A stretch of DNA of 64,000 bases from Candidatus Methanoperedens sp. (GCA_028715885.1 JAQUQX010000006.1:1-64000); one strand, 5' to 3'. Shown: positions 43,457 to 53,270, counted from the stretch's first letter. Numbers and translations: made by a program. The notes: generated by a model from the letters alone, not told the origin.

Positions 43457-44085
43457 TATGTCCCCTCGTGTTTAGACCCTTTTGGCATTTCTTCTTTCTT
43501 TTTCTTCTTGCCCTTTACTTTTTCTTCGCCGCCTTCCTTAGGCTTGGTTGCCTCTTCAATCCATTCCAGTTTGCCCAGCGCATGCTGGCGCATGGTAAGA
43601 CCGATTTTACTGTCCCTGGGTTCGCGCTCGTTAAGGCTTACGGCTATTATTCTTGCCCGAACCTTGTCTCCTTCAACTATTGAGCGCCCGGATTCTTTGG
43701 TAATGAGACGTGAATTTTTCTCATCATAGCTTACAAACTCATCTGTCAGCTGGCTAACATGCACAAGACCGTCAAGGGGTCCTATACCCACAAAAATCCC
43801 GAATTCGACAACCTCTACAACGCTGCCTTCGATAATTTCCTGCATTTCAGGCATGAAAGTCACTGCATCAAAAACCGCATCATAATATACTCCGCCATCC
43901 CCTGCCAGTATGTGTCCTTCTCCGACTTCTATGATGTCCTTTACCGCGACCATGGCGCCAATCTTCTTATCCACAAGCCCTTCAAGCTTATCCCGCAACG
44001 CGAGTTTAACTGCTTCCTTTACAGGCTCACCAAGCAATTCTGGTGCAATTCTCACCGTATCTGCTAATCTCATTTTCTTATACAT
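43456..44085 (-). CDS. rpoE1: DNA-directed RNA polymerase subunit E' (Rpb7-like)
   Basis: 209 residues. MYKKMRLADTVRIAPELLGE opens the tip domain, followed by the S1 domain (VVEVVEFGIFVGIGPLDGLV, then HVSQLTDEFV). It forms the stalk with RpoF and helps promoter opening. Residues from about 180 are a Lys/Glu-rich tail (KPKEGGEEKVKGKKKKKEEM) longer than in the usual 185-190-residue protein. It is co-transcribed with spt4. Confidence 0.95.
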   Translation of the reverse strand: MYKKMRLADTVRIAPELLGEPVKEAVKLALRDKLEGLVDKKIGAMVAVKDIIEVGEGHILAGDGGVYYDAVFDAVTFMPEMQEIIEGSVVEVVEFGIFVGIGPLDGLVHVSQLTDEFVSYDEKNSRLITKESGRSIVEGDKVRARIIAVSLNEREPRDSKIGLTMRQHALGKLEWIEEATKPKEGGEEKVKGKKKKKEEMPKGSKHEGT

Positions 44086-44108
44086 CTAAATCCTCTTAAT
44101 AAAAGTTA

Positions 44109-44477
44109 TTATATACTCAAACGAGTCTTTTCTCGAAGATACACAGTAGTGATTCCCTTACTACATAATCTTTTCTTTAATTCGATGTCGTTGGTCAGAA
44201 CTGCGGCATTCATATCAACTGCCATATCAGTAATCATATCATCTGCAAATCCGTTCTTTTCAATTATGGTGCACCGATCAAGAAGCGACACTGCAATTTT
44301 GGCGGCAGTCCTGTCCTTGCCACTGCCTTGCGCACATATTTTTTCTAATTCTCTGGCAGAAGCCCTCAGAACAATGTAACTGTCAAAACCCAATCGCTTT
44401 AACTCGGAAAAAATATCCAGACCAAACTGCCCGGGAATCATCAAGCCGTTGGTATCAATTATGACTTTCCGTGTCAT
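44109..44477 (-). CDS. PIN-domain (FCF1/VapC-like) nuclease
   Basis: 122 residues. Acidic sites: D8 in [12 protein letters not shown]43 in [11 protein letters not shown], and D...D in [20 protein letters not shown], as in PIN RNases. It overlaps the upstream aIF2-gamma gene by 4 nt. PIN proteins at this spot in euryarchaea are regarded as rRNA-processing (UTP24/FCF1-like) rather than VapC toxins; no antitoxin is adjacent. Confidence 0.85.
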   Translation of the reverse strand: MTRKVIIDTNGLMIPGQFGLDIFSELKRLGFDSYIVLRASARELEKICAQGSGKDRTAAKIAVSLLDRCTIIEKNGFADDMITDMAVDMNAAVLTNDIELKKRLCSKGITTVYLREKTRLSI

Positions 44478-45715
44478 TTAAATTCTTTCAGTATCCCTGA
44501 GCCTATAAGCCTCCAGCGCGCTCCGACCCTGCGGCTTATTGCGATATGTGCGCCTTTGTCCGCGCATACAGGTCTTTTAAGTTTGACCTCGGCATCTTGC
44601 GGTCTTGCGCTTGTGACCACGCCAATTGTTGTCGCCGTCCCCACATTCAGCATCAGGGGTTCATTTGAACGAATCGGTTCGACTGCGGATTCGTCGCTTA
44701 TTCCAACGACGCGCGGGAGTAATTTTGTTTCCATCACAAAACCTTCCAGTGTCGGAGGCAGTGATCCCGGAATCCCTGCAACCTGTCCAACAAGAGCATC
44801 GCTCTTCGTAATAGATGGGTCAAGTTTGGTGCCAACGCCGATAAGACCGCCAGGTGCCGCCTCTTCAACTTCTTCGTTCCCGGCATGTATTGTTGTGATC
44901 ACAGTTGTGAGAGGAATCCATTTAACCACGCCGCTAGCCTCGACTTTTCTGCCCGGGCGCATCTCTATCTCATCGCCGGGATGAAAAACGCCGCAGTTTA
45001 AAGAACCGCCTATCGCCCCACCTTTTAGTTTTTCCGGAAGCGTTCCCGGTTTATTTATATCAAATGAACGTGCCACAAACATTAGGGGTGATTTTTTCAG
45101 GTCGTGTTCAGGCGTTGGGATATATTTCTCAATGGCAGCAATAACAAGATCGATATTCGCATTCTGCTGGGCTGAAATCGGAATAATCGGTGCATTCTCT
45201 GCCACGGTTCCTTTAACGAAATTTTTAATCTGGTTGTAATTTTCAAGAACCTTCTCGCGTGAAACGATGTCTATCTTATTCTGGATAATCACGATGTTCT
45301 TTATACCAAGGATATTCAAAGCCATGAGATGTTCTTTTGTCTGCGGCTGCGGGCATTGTTCATTCGCAGCAATCACAAGGAGTGCGCCGTTCATCAGTGC
45401 AGCTCCGGACAACATGGTCGCCATCAGCGTCTCGTGCCCCGGGGAATCAACAAATGAGATTGGACGCAGGACTTCTGTTTTAGCCCCGCATTTTTCGCAA
45501 ATTTCTTTGGTTGTATAACAATCAGGTTCGGGGCAGTCAGGGCATTTTCGAAGCACTATATCCGCATAGCCCAGCCTGATGGATATTCCCCGTTTTATCT
45601 CTTCGCTGTGCCTGTCTGTCCAGACGCCTGAAAGCGCCTTGACGAGCGTGGTTTTGCCGTGGTCGACATGACCTACTATGCCTATATTTACAACAGATTG
45701 CAATGAAGCCTCCAA
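44474..45715 (-). CDS. eif2g: Translation initiation factor aIF2 subunit gamma
   Basis: 413 residues. GTPase G1 [15 protein letters not shown], the zinc knuckle [21 protein letters not shown]3 [13 protein letters not shown]4 IIQNKIDI, and two beta-barrel domains with [10 protein letters not shown] and the late IALSRRV-type block ([16 protein letters not shown]). It carries initiator tRNA to the ribosome with the alpha and beta subunits. It heads the minus-strand operon running to rps27ae. Confidence 0.97.
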   Translation of the reverse strand: MEASLQSVVNIGIVGHVDHGKTTLVKALSGVWTDRHSEEIKRGISIRLGYADIVLRKCPDCPEPDCYTTKEICEKCGAKTEVLRPISFVDSPGHETLMATMLSGAALMNGALLVIAANEQCPQPQTKEHLMALNILGIKNIVIIQNKIDIVSREKVLENYNQIKNFVKGTVAENAPIIPISAQQNANIDLVIAAIEKYIPTPEHDLKKSPLMFVARSFDINKPGTLPEKLKGGAIGGSLNCGVFHPGDEIEMRPGRKVEASGVVKWIPLTTVITTIHAGNEEVEEAAPGGLIGVGTKLDPSITKSDALVGQVAGIPGSLPPTLEGFVMETKLLPRVVGISDESAVEPIRSNEPLMLNVGTATTIGVVTSARPQDAEVKLKRPVCADKGAHIAISRRVGARWRLIGSGILKEFK

Positions 45716-45813
45716 TATGAAAACGATGCCTTACATTAGGCTCTTTGTATTTAACAGCTTTTGCATAAACCAGCCCGATATATTTAATATCCAAAAACCC
45801 CTTACTCGATAAA

Positions 45814-46035
45814 ATGATGACATTATCAGACCTCCTTAAAAATACAGGATACGCCATTGTATTCGGATTTATGGGAATTATCATAGGCATCTGGACGGCT
45901 GACGTCCTTTACATGATAATCCTGAAAAATCTGGAACGTTTGACCACGACTTACATATCTTTAATAATCATAATATTAATCATCGTCTCCGCATCTTTAT
46001 TGGGATTCGTAAAAGGCAAAAAATTGCTTGAATAA
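45814..46035 (+). CDS. Two-span membrane protein
   Basis: 73 residues. Two membrane helices (YAIVFGFMGIIIGIWTADVL; TYISLIIIILIIVSASLLGF) joined by the polar loop ILKNLERLTT, with a basic tail GKKLLE. Not recognised. It is divergent from the aIF2-gamma operon and precedes adk by 62 nt. Confidence 0.6.
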   Translation: MMTLSDLLKNTGYAIVFGFMGIIIGIWTADVLYMIILKNLERLTTTYISLIIIILIIVSASLLGFVKGKKLLE

Positions 46036-46097
46036 GCCCGCAACAACTTTTGAATAAGCTTTAATACAGACATCACTATATCGGGAATCGATTTGAA

Positions 46098-46745
46098 ATG
46101 AACATCATTTTACTCGGTCCCCCCGGCGCGGGAAAAGGCACGCAGGCTAAGAAAATATCAGAGCATTTTTCACTGCCCCACATTTCCACAGGCGATATAC
46201 TGCGTGAAAATATAAGTAATAATACGAGTCTGGGGCTGAAAGCAAAATCATACATGTCAAGAGGCGAGCTTGTTCCTGATGAACTCCTGATAACTATCGT
46301 GAAAGACAGGCTATCGAGAAAAGACTGTTCAGAAGGATTCATGCTGGACGGTTACCCGAGAACCATACCGCAGGCTGATGCGCTCCAGATGATCCTCACG
46401 GAATCAGGCAAGAAACTGGATGCAGTATTGAATATTTCGGTCGGGGATGAGGAACTGGTAAAACGCCTTTCCGGGCGGCGTATGTGTAAATGCGGAGCCA
46501 GTTATCATGTGAGCTTCAATCCTCCCAAAAAAGACGGCATCTGCGATGTATGTAAAGGAGAATTGTACCAGCGCGACGACGATAAAGCCGAAGCCGTGCG
46601 GAACAGGCTGGATGTGTATAAGAAACAAACACAACCCCTGATAGATTATTATGATAAGAAAGGCGTTCTTCGAACGATTGATGGGGAAAATGATATTCCC
46701 CGGATATTTGAAGACATAAAAGAAGTTCTGGAGCAATATGAATAA
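46098..46745 (+). CDS. adk: Adenylate kinase, zinc-lid type
   Basis: 215 residues. P-loop GPPGAGKGTQAKKIS, AMP-binding FSLPHISTGDILRENI, DGYPRTIPQADAL, and a long LID with CxC...CxxC (CKCGASYHVSFNP; CDVCKGEL) that binds zinc. This is the bacterial-type enzyme used by Methanosarcinales, unlike the AdkA of some other archaea. It heads the adk-DUF106-cmk-cbf5 operon and overlaps the next gene by 8 nt. Confidence 0.96.
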   Translation: MNIILLGPPGAGKGTQAKKISEHFSLPHISTGDILRENISNNTSLGLKAKSYMSRGELVPDELLITIVKDRLSRKDCSEGFMLDGYPRTIPQADALQMILTESGKKLDAVLNISVGDEELVKRLSGRRMCKCGASYHVSFNPPKKDGICDVCKGELYQRDDDKAEAVRNRLDVYKKQTQPLIDYYDKKGVLRTIDGENDIPRIFEDIKEVLEQYE

Positions 46746-47340
46746 CTATAAAAATACACTTAATAAAATAGCGTTATTCCTGGGGATATTCCTCATGCTG
46801 GGCGTCGTGATTATTCCCGGTTTCATGAATAAGGTAGGAAACATTATGGACGCACTGTTAAGTCCGCTTGTCTCCCTACTCCCGCTGCACATGATAATTT
46901 TCGTGCTGGCTGCTATCACGGGACTTTATGCCTCGCTTATCCAGAAATATACAATGGACTGGGAATTGATGAGGCGCGTCCAGGAAAAGATGAAGAACAT
47001 ACAGAAAGAGTTCAGGCAGGCGCAGTTATCCAATAACGCAGCCAAAATGAAAAAATTACAGGAACAACAGGGTCAAATGATGGGAGACCAGATGGAGATG
47101 ATGAAGCAGCAGTTCAAACCAATGCTGTATATTAGCATCGTTTCAATCCCGCTGTTTTTCTGGGTTTATCTCGTCATCAGCAGGAATCCCGATGCCACCA
47201 TGTTATTTCCTTTCTGGGGAGAACAAAAATTAACCGATACTCTCATCGGACCATTCCAGTACTGGTTATTCTGGTACTTCCTGTGTTCAATCCCTGTGAG
47301 CCAGATGACAAGGAAAGCACTGAATATAGGCGGTATGTAA
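46738..47340 (+). CDS. DUF106/EMC3-TMCO1-like insertase (YidC family)
   Basis: 200 residues. N-terminal membrane helix (ALFLGIFLMLGVVIIPGF), a second at MIIFVLAAITGLYASLI, the coiled coil EKMKNIQKEFRQAQLSNNAA typical of the cytosolic hairpin, and two further helices ending SQMTRKALNIGGM. Archaeal DUF106 proteins are YidC/Oxa1/EMC3 relatives that assist insertion of membrane proteins. The gene between adk and cmk is the conserved euryarchaeal order downstream of secY. Confidence 0.93.
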   Translation: MNNYKNTLNKIALFLGIFLMLGVVIIPGFMNKVGNIMDALLSPLVSLLPLHMIIFVLAAITGLYASLIQKYTMDWELMRRVQEKMKNIQKEFRQAQLSNNAAKMKKLQEQQGQMMGDQMEMMKQQFKPMLYISIVSIPLFFWVYLVISRNPDATMLFPFWGEQKLTDTLIGPFQYWLFWYFLCSIPVSQMTRKALNIGGM

Positions 47341-47862
47341 TTGATTATCACAATCAGCGGTCCCCCGGGAAGCGGCAAGAGCACATTATCGAAATTGCTG
47401 TCAGCGAAGCTTGGCATGGAACTGGTTTCCATGGGAGATGTTTTCAGGAAACTGGCGCAAGACCGCTGCATGTCGCTTGAGGAATTCGGGCTTCTGGCGC
47501 AGCGCGATGAAAAAATCGACAGGAAGCTCGATGAAGAGCAGAAAAAGATGGCAAAGGAAAAGGACAATGTCATTCTTGAAGGAAGGCTTTCCGGTTTTCT
47601 TGTGGATGCAGATCTAAAGGTCTGGCTCAAAGCCCCGCTGAAAATAAGGGCGGAGCGGATCGCCAAACGAGAGAACAAGCCCATATCAAATGCAATGGCT
47701 GAGGCATCGAAAAGAGAGGAATGCGAAAGGGAGCGGTATTTAAAGTATTATAACATTGACATCCATGACCTGTCAGTATATGACTTGGTGATTGATTCCA
47801 GTAAGTTGAAACCAGAAGAAATCAGTGAATTAGTCGTGAAAGCTGTTGAATATTTGATATGA
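47341..47862 (+). CDS. cmk: Cytidylate kinase, archaeal type
   Basis: 173 residues; starts with TTG at 47341, directly after the DUF106 stop. P-loop ITISGPPGSGKSTLSKLL, KLGMELVSMGDVFRKLA, the CMP-binding region LEGRLSGFL, and RAERIAKREN. It phosphorylates CMP and dCMP. The gene overlaps cbf5 by 4 nt, so translation is coupled. Confidence 0.93.
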   Translation: MIITISGPPGSGKSTLSKLLSAKLGMELVSMGDVFRKLAQDRCMSLEEFGLLAQRDEKIDRKLDEEQKKMAKEKDNVILEGRLSGFLVDADLKVWLKAPLKIRAERIAKRENKPISNAMAEASKREECERERYLKYYNIDIHDLSVYDLVIDSSKLKPEEISELVVKAVEYLI

Positions 47863-48854
47863 ACCACTTACCTTCCGAAATAAAAAGAGAAAACCTGGTA
47901 AAATCAGAAGACTCGACTGATGAGAAATCCGGCAAAAAGCCCATAGATAGACCCATACAGGAATATATTCAAAAAGGCGTTATAAATCTTGATAAACCTG
48001 CAGGTCCAACGAGCCATGAAGTGACATCGTGGGTGAAAAAAATCCTTGAAATTGAAAAAGCAGGGCACAGCGGCACTCTTGATCCGAATGTAACAGGTCT
48101 TCTCCCCATTATGCTGGGCGATGCGACAAAAGCTGTGGATGCGCTTCTTCTGGCCGGGAAAGAGTATGTATGCCTTATGAAGCTTCATTCTGCAATGCCT
48201 GAAAAAACGATTAAAGGTACTTTCAATGAATTTAAAGGTGAGATTTACCAGAAGCCTTCTATCAAATCCGCAGTAAAACGGGAAACGAGGATACGAACCA
48301 TATATTACCTGGAACTTCTCGAAGTGGAAGAAAATAATGTGCTTTTTAAAGTAGGGTGTGAAGCCGGGACGTATATACGGAAATTGTGCCATGATATGGG
48401 ACAGGCTCTGGGCACTGGCGCGCACATGCAGGAACTGCGGCGCACTAAGTCCGGTCCTTTTCGCGAGGATGAGACTTTAATCACGCTTCATGACCTGCGG
48501 GATGCGTATATCGAGTGGCGGGAGAACGGGAATGAAGGGTATCTTCGAAAAGTCATAAATCCTATGGAATTCGGGATTTCGCATCTTCCGAGAATAGTGA
48601 TACGCGATAATGCCGTGGATGCGCTCTGCCACGGCGCTGAACTTGCGGCGCCTGGTGTGCTGTCAGTCGAGACAGAAATAGGAAAAGGCGACCTCGTGGC
48701 GGTTTTTACACTAAAAGGCGAGGCTGTGTCTTTCGGCAGGGCGCGGATGAAATCCAATGAAATTTTAAAAGCCGCTACCGGCATTGTGGCAACTACCGAC
48801 CGCGTGCTTATGGAAGTCGGCACGTATCCAAAGGGGTGGAAGGCAAAAGCATAA
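47859..48854 (+). CDS. cbf5: tRNA/rRNA pseudouridine synthase Cbf5
   Basis: 331 residues. Catalytic aspartate block AGHSGTLDPNVTGLLPIMLG with DATKAV, KGVINLDKPAGPTSHEVTSW, and a C-terminal PUA domain (VDALCHGAELAAPGVLSVET...). Cbf5 is the catalytic subunit of H/ACA RNPs and in archaea also makes psi55 in tRNA. The N-terminal 35 residues are a charged lead. Last gene of the adk operon, followed at 30 nt by tRNA-Ser. Confidence 0.96.
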   Translation: MNHLPSEIKRENLVKSEDSTDEKSGKKPIDRPIQEYIQKGVINLDKPAGPTSHEVTSWVKKILEIEKAGHSGTLDPNVTGLLPIMLGDATKAVDALLLAGKEYVCLMKLHSAMPEKTIKGTFNEFKGEIYQKPSIKSAVKRETRIRTIYYLELLEVEENNVLFKVGCEAGTYIRKLCHDMGQALGTGAHMQELRRTKSGPFREDETLITLHDLRDAYIEWRENGNEGYLRKVINPMEFGISHLPRIVIRDNAVDALCHGAELAAPGVLSVETEIGKGDLVAVFTLKGEAVSFGRARMKSNEILKAATGIVATTDRVLMEVGTYPKGWKAKA

Positions 48855-48883
48855 GTGCCATATGGTATATTATGAAGGCGCGT

Positions 48884-48967
48884 GCCGAGGTAGTCTAGCG
48901 GCTAAGGCGCAAGCCTGGAAAGCTTGTGGGGCTTTGCCCCTCGGGAGTTCAATTCCCCCCCTCGGCG
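48884..48967 (+). tRNA. tRNA-Ser (anticodon GGA)
   Basis: Acceptor arms GCCGAGG (48884-48890) and CCTCGGC (48960-48966) pair over 7 bp, with discriminator G at 48967. D-arm TAGTCTAGCGGCTA, anticodon stem CAAGC/GCTTG enclosing CTGGAAA (anticodon GGA), a long variable arm as in class II serine tRNAs, and a T-arm with GTTCAATTC. CCA is not encoded. No intron. Confidence 0.93.
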
Positions 48968-49084
48968 TAAAAACCAATAACCTTGAACCAATAAAATTAT
49001 ATAGTTTTGAATGATTGTTTGATTAATCTGATGTGTTTTGGTATGGTGTAATATCTTTATAAAATCTACGAGGAGGTAGTTGAT

Positions 49085-52045
49085 ATGAATAAAAATAAAG
49101 TATCTTTAGGAATCGTTCTTGGGATTTTGGTTATGCTGTTTATTTCTTCCACTGCACTGGCTAACACGCCTGCCACGGCTGGAACACTGCCCTTAAATGG
49201 AGCTGTCGGCGGAATCATCAGTGATACAAGTACAGAAGACTGGTGGACAGTTACTGCTACCCAGGACGGAAACCTTACCGTGAGCCTAACTGTCACAGGA
49301 ACCGCATATGGTATCGTGTCAATATATGACATCTCAGGAACAACATGGATAGTTCAGGATGCTGTAGTAGATGGTACTACCTCAAAGAGCGTTTCTTCTA
49401 ATTTAAAAGCCGGTACATATTTCGTTAGGGTTTCAGGCGTTAGAGTTTCAGGCGTTTCTGGTGCATGGTCATGGTCATATACCCTATCCAACACATTTAT
49501 CCCGGCACCACTTGCCAATGACCCAGAACCAAATGACGGTTATACCTCAGCAAATGTACTAACCCTAAATGGACAGACAACCGGGCATCTCGGATACTTC
49601 AGTAATGGCATTACAGACATAGAAGACTGGTGGAAAGTTACTACTACCCAGGACGGAAACCTTGCCGTGGGCATAACTGGCACAGGAACCGCAGATGGTA
49701 TCGTGTCAATATATGACATCTCAGGAACAACATGGATAGTCCAGGATGCAGTAGCTGGTACTACCCCAAAGAGCGTTTCTTCTAATTTAAAAGCCGGTAC
49801 ATATTTCGTTAGGGTTTCACGCGTTTCTGGTGCATGGTCATATACCCTCTCCAACACATTTACCCCGGCACCACTTGCCAATGACCCGGAACCAAATGAC
49901 GGTTATACCTCAGCAAATGTACTAACCCTAAATGGACAGACAACCGGGCATCTCGGTTACTTCAGTAATGGCATTACAGACATGGAAGACTGGTGGAAAG
50001 TTACTACTACACAGGAAGGAAACCTTGCCGTGGGCATAACTGGCACAGGAACCGCAGATGGTTACGTGTCAATATATGACACCACAGGAACAACATGGAT
50101 AGTCCAGGATGCAGTAGCTGGCACTACCCCAAAGAGCGTTTCTTCTAATTTAAAAGCCGGTACATATTTCGTTAGGGTTTCACGCGTTTCTGGTGCATGG
50201 TCGTACACGTTATCCAACACATTCACCCCGAAAAGCGCTGTGGTAACTCCTACAGAAACACCCAAAACTCCTTGCATCGACGCAACTCCATATATTTGTC
50301 CTGACGGCTCAATTACATCTGTCACAATCGATCCTATTACGGGTTGTGGTTATAATACTTGCAAAACACCTGACAAAAAAACCACAGATGGTACCGAACT
50401 CATCACCAACGGTGCCTTTTCAAACGGTCTTAGCGGCTGGACGATTATGGAATGGTTTAAGCCGTCAGACGGTAAGGGTGAGGTGACTGCGGAGTCAGAC
50501 GGTATCCGATTCCTGAGCAAGAGTGGCAATAACAATATCGGAATAATGCAGACTCTCAACGCCGACGTTTCAGGATGCACAGCCCTTAATCTCAGGGCTA
50601 CCATAAAGGCTGATGAACAGACGCTCAGCGGCACAGGCTGGAACGGCAGGGAATCTCCGATAGCGGTTTTCGCGCGATACACAGACATAAACGGCGTGCT
50701 GCACGGCAACCTCGGCGAGAACCCCAAGGATCCGAATCGCATGTTATGGACCGGTTTGTATTTCATCGACCCCACCGGTTCAAGTATAACGGATTATGGA
50801 ATAAAGACGCAAAAGGGTGTGTGGTACACCTACGAGACGGATTTAATGAAACTTTCGCCGAAACCCAAGATTATTGACATTATAGGCGCTGAGGGCGCAG
50901 GATGGCCAATACGTGACGGCAAGGTTAAATCCATCAGCCTGACATGCGTGGCTGGGGGCGTTCCCCCAACGGTACCACCAACTACAGTACCACCATCAGG
51001 CAACGAGCTCATCACTAACGGTGCCTTCTCCAACAGTCTTAGCGGCTGGACGATTCAGGAATGGTACAAGCCCTCGGACGGCAAGGGTGAAGTAACCGTA
51101 GAATCCGGCGGCATCCGGTTCCGCAGTATTAGCGGCAACAACCACATAGGAATAATGCAGACTCTCAACGCCGACGTATCAGGATGTGCAGCCCTTAATT
51201 TCAGGGCAACCCTGAGGGCAGACGAGCAGACGCTAAGCGGCACTGGGTGGAACGGCAGGGAATCCCCGATATCGGTTTTCGCTCGATACACAGACGTAAA
51301 CGGCGTGCTGCACGGCAACCTCGGTGAAGACCCCAACGAACAAAATCGCATGTTCTGGACCGGTTTGTATTTCATTGACCCCACCGGGTCAAGCATAACG
51401 AATTATGGAATAAAGACGCAAAAGGGTGAATGGTACACCTACGAGACGGATTTAATGAAACTTTCGCCGAAACCCAAGATTATTGACATTATAGGCGCTG
51501 AGGGCGCAGGATGGCCAATACGTGACGGCAAGGTTAAGTCCATCAGCCTGACCTGCGTGGCTGCTGGAGCTACCCGGATTCCAATACCCTACACACCGGC
51601 AAAAGTGACATATACACCTGTAATATCAGCAACACAACCTAAAGTTACGACCTCCACGGCTACAGGAGATTTCACAATAGGTATTTCGCCTACAAGTATA
51701 ACCGTTAATCCCGGAGATACTTTGAAGTTGACATTGACCGTTATGCCTGTAGCAGGATTTAACGAGCCGGTTGACATCTATGTCAAAATAAAGGCGCTGG
51801 GTCAGGAGAAGGATTTGGGGCAAGTGACAACTATCTATCCCCCGTATAAGCCATTTATGTTTGAGAATATCGTTCCAAATGAAATACCCAAAGGAGCAAC
51901 AATATATGGTTATGTGACTGCCAGGGGCGGAGGACTTGAACGTAATGCTGACACGGTAGTAGTCAAAGTGCCCGGCTTTGAAATGGTAGCAGCGATTCTA
52001 ACGGTTGGAATGGCAATGTTAATAATAAGAAGAAGAAAAAATTAA
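49085..52045 (+). CDS. PGF-CTERM surface protein with repeated extracellular domains
   Basis: 986 residues; GAGGAGGTAG just upstream supports the ATG. A signal peptide of about 26 residues (GIVLGILVMLFISSTALA) is followed by three domains of about 120 residues resembling PPC/DVUA0089-type beta sandwiches (DWWKVTTTQDGNLAVGITGT; GTYFVRVSRVSGAWSYTLSN), a Cys-containing linker (CIDATPYICPDGS, then GCGYNTCK), two near-identical 203-residue jelly-roll-like modules (ELITNGAFSNGLSGWTI; ARYTDINGVLHGNL), and a C-terminal beta domain (ISPTSITVNPGDTLKLTL). It ends PGFEMVAAILTVGMAMLIIR plus RRKN, the PGF-CTERM signal cut and lipid-modified by archaeosortase. Carbohydrate binding or S-layer association is inferred. 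Confidence 0.88.
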   Translation: MNKNKVSLGIVLGILVMLFISSTALANTPATAGTLPLNGAVGGIISDTSTEDWWTVTATQDGNLTVSLTVTGTAYGIVSIYDISGTTWIVQDAVVDGTTSKSVSSNLKAGTYFVRVSGVRVSGVSGAWSWSYTLSNTFIPAPLANDPEPNDGYTSANVLTLNGQTTGHLGYFSNGITDIEDWWKVTTTQDGNLAVGITGTGTADGIVSIYDISGTTWIVQDAVAGTTPKSVSSNLKAGTYFVRVSRVSGAWSYTLSNTFTPAPLANDPEPNDGYTSANVLTLNGQTTGHLGYFSNGITDMEDWWKVTTTQEGNLAVGITGTGTADGYVSIYDTTGTTWIVQDAVAGTTPKSVSSNLKAGTYFVRVSRVSGAWSYTLSNTFTPKSAVVTPTETPKTPCIDATPYICPDGSITSVTIDPITGCGYNTCKTPDKKTTDGTELITNGAFSNGLSGWTIMEWFKPSDGKGEVTAESDGIRFLSKSGNNNIGIMQTLNADVSGCTALNLRATIKADEQTLSGTGWNGRESPIAVFARYTDINGVLHGNLGENPKDPNRMLWTGLYFIDPTGSSITDYGIKTQKGVWYTYETDLMKLSPKPKIIDIIGAEGAGWPIRDGKVKSISLTCVAGGVPPTVPPTTVPPSGNELITNGAFSNSLSGWTIQEWYKPSDGKGEVTVESGGIRFRSISGNNHIGIMQTLNADVSGCAALNFRATLRADEQTLSGTGWNGRESPISVFARYTDVNGVLHGNLGEDPNEQNRMFWTGLYFIDPTGSSITNYGIKTQKGEWYTYETDLMKLSPKPKIIDIIGAEGAGWPIRDGKVKSISLTCVAAGATRIPIPYTPAKVTYTPVISATQPKVTTSTATGDFTIGISPTSITVNPGDTLKLTLTVMPVAGFNEPVDIYVKIKALGQEKDLGQVTTIYPPYKPFMFENIVPNEIPKGATIYGYVTARGGGLERNADTVVVKVPGFEMVAAILTVGMAMLIIRRRKN
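49501..50226 (+). repeat. In-gene tandem repeat, 363-bp units
   Basis: Units 49501-49863 and 49864-50226 (121 codons each) are nearly identical at the DNA level; an earlier, more diverged unit precedes them (about 49166-49500). Conservation of silent sites points to recent duplication or gene conversion. Confidence 0.8.
50396..51570 (+). repeat. In-gene repeat, 609-bp units
   Basis: Segments beginning 50396 and 51005 (offset 609 bp, 203 codons) align without gaps. The stretch around 50825-50950 and its partner around 51434-51560 are almost base-identical. Confidence 0.8.
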
Positions 52046-52241
52046 AAGAAAACTTCAAATCTTCATGTTGTTTCGCAATCAGTGGCATTACAGCGATCAT
52101 TTTCGCTGTTCGTATGCTGGAGAGCAGTCTCCGTTACAGCAGGTGCTCAGACATTTGTGGTTAGCATATTGCCGTTACATTCTAAGCTGACTATAATAGT
52201 GCGTCGGCAGTATGAAGAAGACTACTTAAATTGCAAAGAAA

Positions 52242-53270
52242 TTAATCTTTCTTTATATGGACATCCATCTGGTTAAATGGTATCTCTATACCCTCTTTCT
52301 CAAAGCGTGTGAACATCTCCCTGAAAATCCGGTCAAGGACAGGATGCCTGTCATCATAATGCTTGACCCACACGAGAAGTTCGAAATTCTGCGAGGAGGC
52401 GGCATATTCCGTTAAACGGACAGAAGGTTTCGGTTCTTTCAGTACAAGCGGTGTTTTGTTTGCAATATCAAGCAGAATAGCGTCCACTTTCCCGGGGTCT
52501 GTCCCGTATGCGACACTGACGGGTATCTTGACCCTCACCGTTGTATCCGGGGCTGCATAATTGATTATGTTATCGTTAATCACCTTGGAATTCGGGATTG
52601 TAATAATAAAATTATCCAGTGTCCTTATCTTTGTATATCTGGGTTTAATCTCATAGACATCGCCATATACCCCGCCGAATTCCACCCTGTCTCCCACCTT
52701 GTAGAGCTGGTCAAGGGTGATGGCAACGCCCCCGAACACGTTTGAAAGCACGTTCTGGGCTGCCAGCGCAATTGCAAGACCTGCAATGCCCATGCCCGTG
52801 ATAAGGGGTGTTATCTCGATCCCAATAGCGCCCAGAGCAATAATAATGCCAAGCAGCCAGATTATATACGTTACCGACATATCCGCAAGAGCCACAAGCC
52901 TGTCGTCCATCTTTCCCTCAGTCCTTGCTGCCAGGTCGTAACCATATTCTCTTATTATTCTTTTCGCAAGTGTGGCTACTATCCACGTTCCGAAAATTGT
53001 AAGAATGAAGTGCCTGTACCTGTATCCTTCGTCGAATTTATTTATAAAATCCCCAAGATAAGGTGTCTGGTGAATCGCATAATATAAGCCGGCTACAATA
53101 ACCAGGATATAAACAGGTCGTCCGATTGCGTGCAGGATAATATCGTCAAGTTTTGTCTCGGTCGTTTCAGCCTTTTTTCTCAGTTTTTCGAATACGAAAT
53201 TAAGGATATTGGCGATGACAAAACTAAGAACCAGCGTGATTAGCGGCAGTAGAATATCCTTGATTTCCAT
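52242..53270 (-). CDS. mscS: MscS-family mechanosensitive ion channel
   Basis: 342 residues. Five membrane segments, ending in the pore-lining helix with the Gly/Ala pattern GMGIAGLAIALAAQNVLSNV and FGGVAITL, then the MscS beta domain (VGDRVEFGGVYGDVYEIKPR, TIPNSKVINDNIINYAAPD) and a C-terminal alpha/beta domain (VRLTEYAASSQNFELLVWVK). It opens on hypo-osmotic stress. Longer N-terminus than E. coli MscS by two helices, a common archaeal form. Confidence 0.95.
   Translation of the reverse strand: MEIKDILLPLITLVLSFVIANILNFVFEKLRKKAETTETKLDDIILHAIGRPVYILVIVAGLYYAIHQTPYLGDFINKFDEGYRYRHFILTIFGTWIVATLAKRIIREYGYDLAARTEGKMDDRLVALADMSVTYIIWLLGIIIALGAIGIEITPLITGMGIAGLAIALAAQNVLSNVFGGVAITLDQLYKVGDRVEFGGVYGDVYEIKPRYTKIRTLDNFIITIPNSKVINDNIINYAAPDTTVRVKIPVSVAYGTDPGKVDAILLDIANKTPLVLKEPKPSVRLTEYAASSQNFELLVWVKHYDDRHPVLDRIFREMFTRFEKEGIEIPFNQMDVHIKKD

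Noticed and set aside
52082-52276. 64-codon frame downstream of the PGF-CTERM gene
   Set aside because: No ribosome-binding site, no regular secondary-structure pattern, and it runs into the mscS coding end. The interval 52046-52241 is best treated as non-coding.
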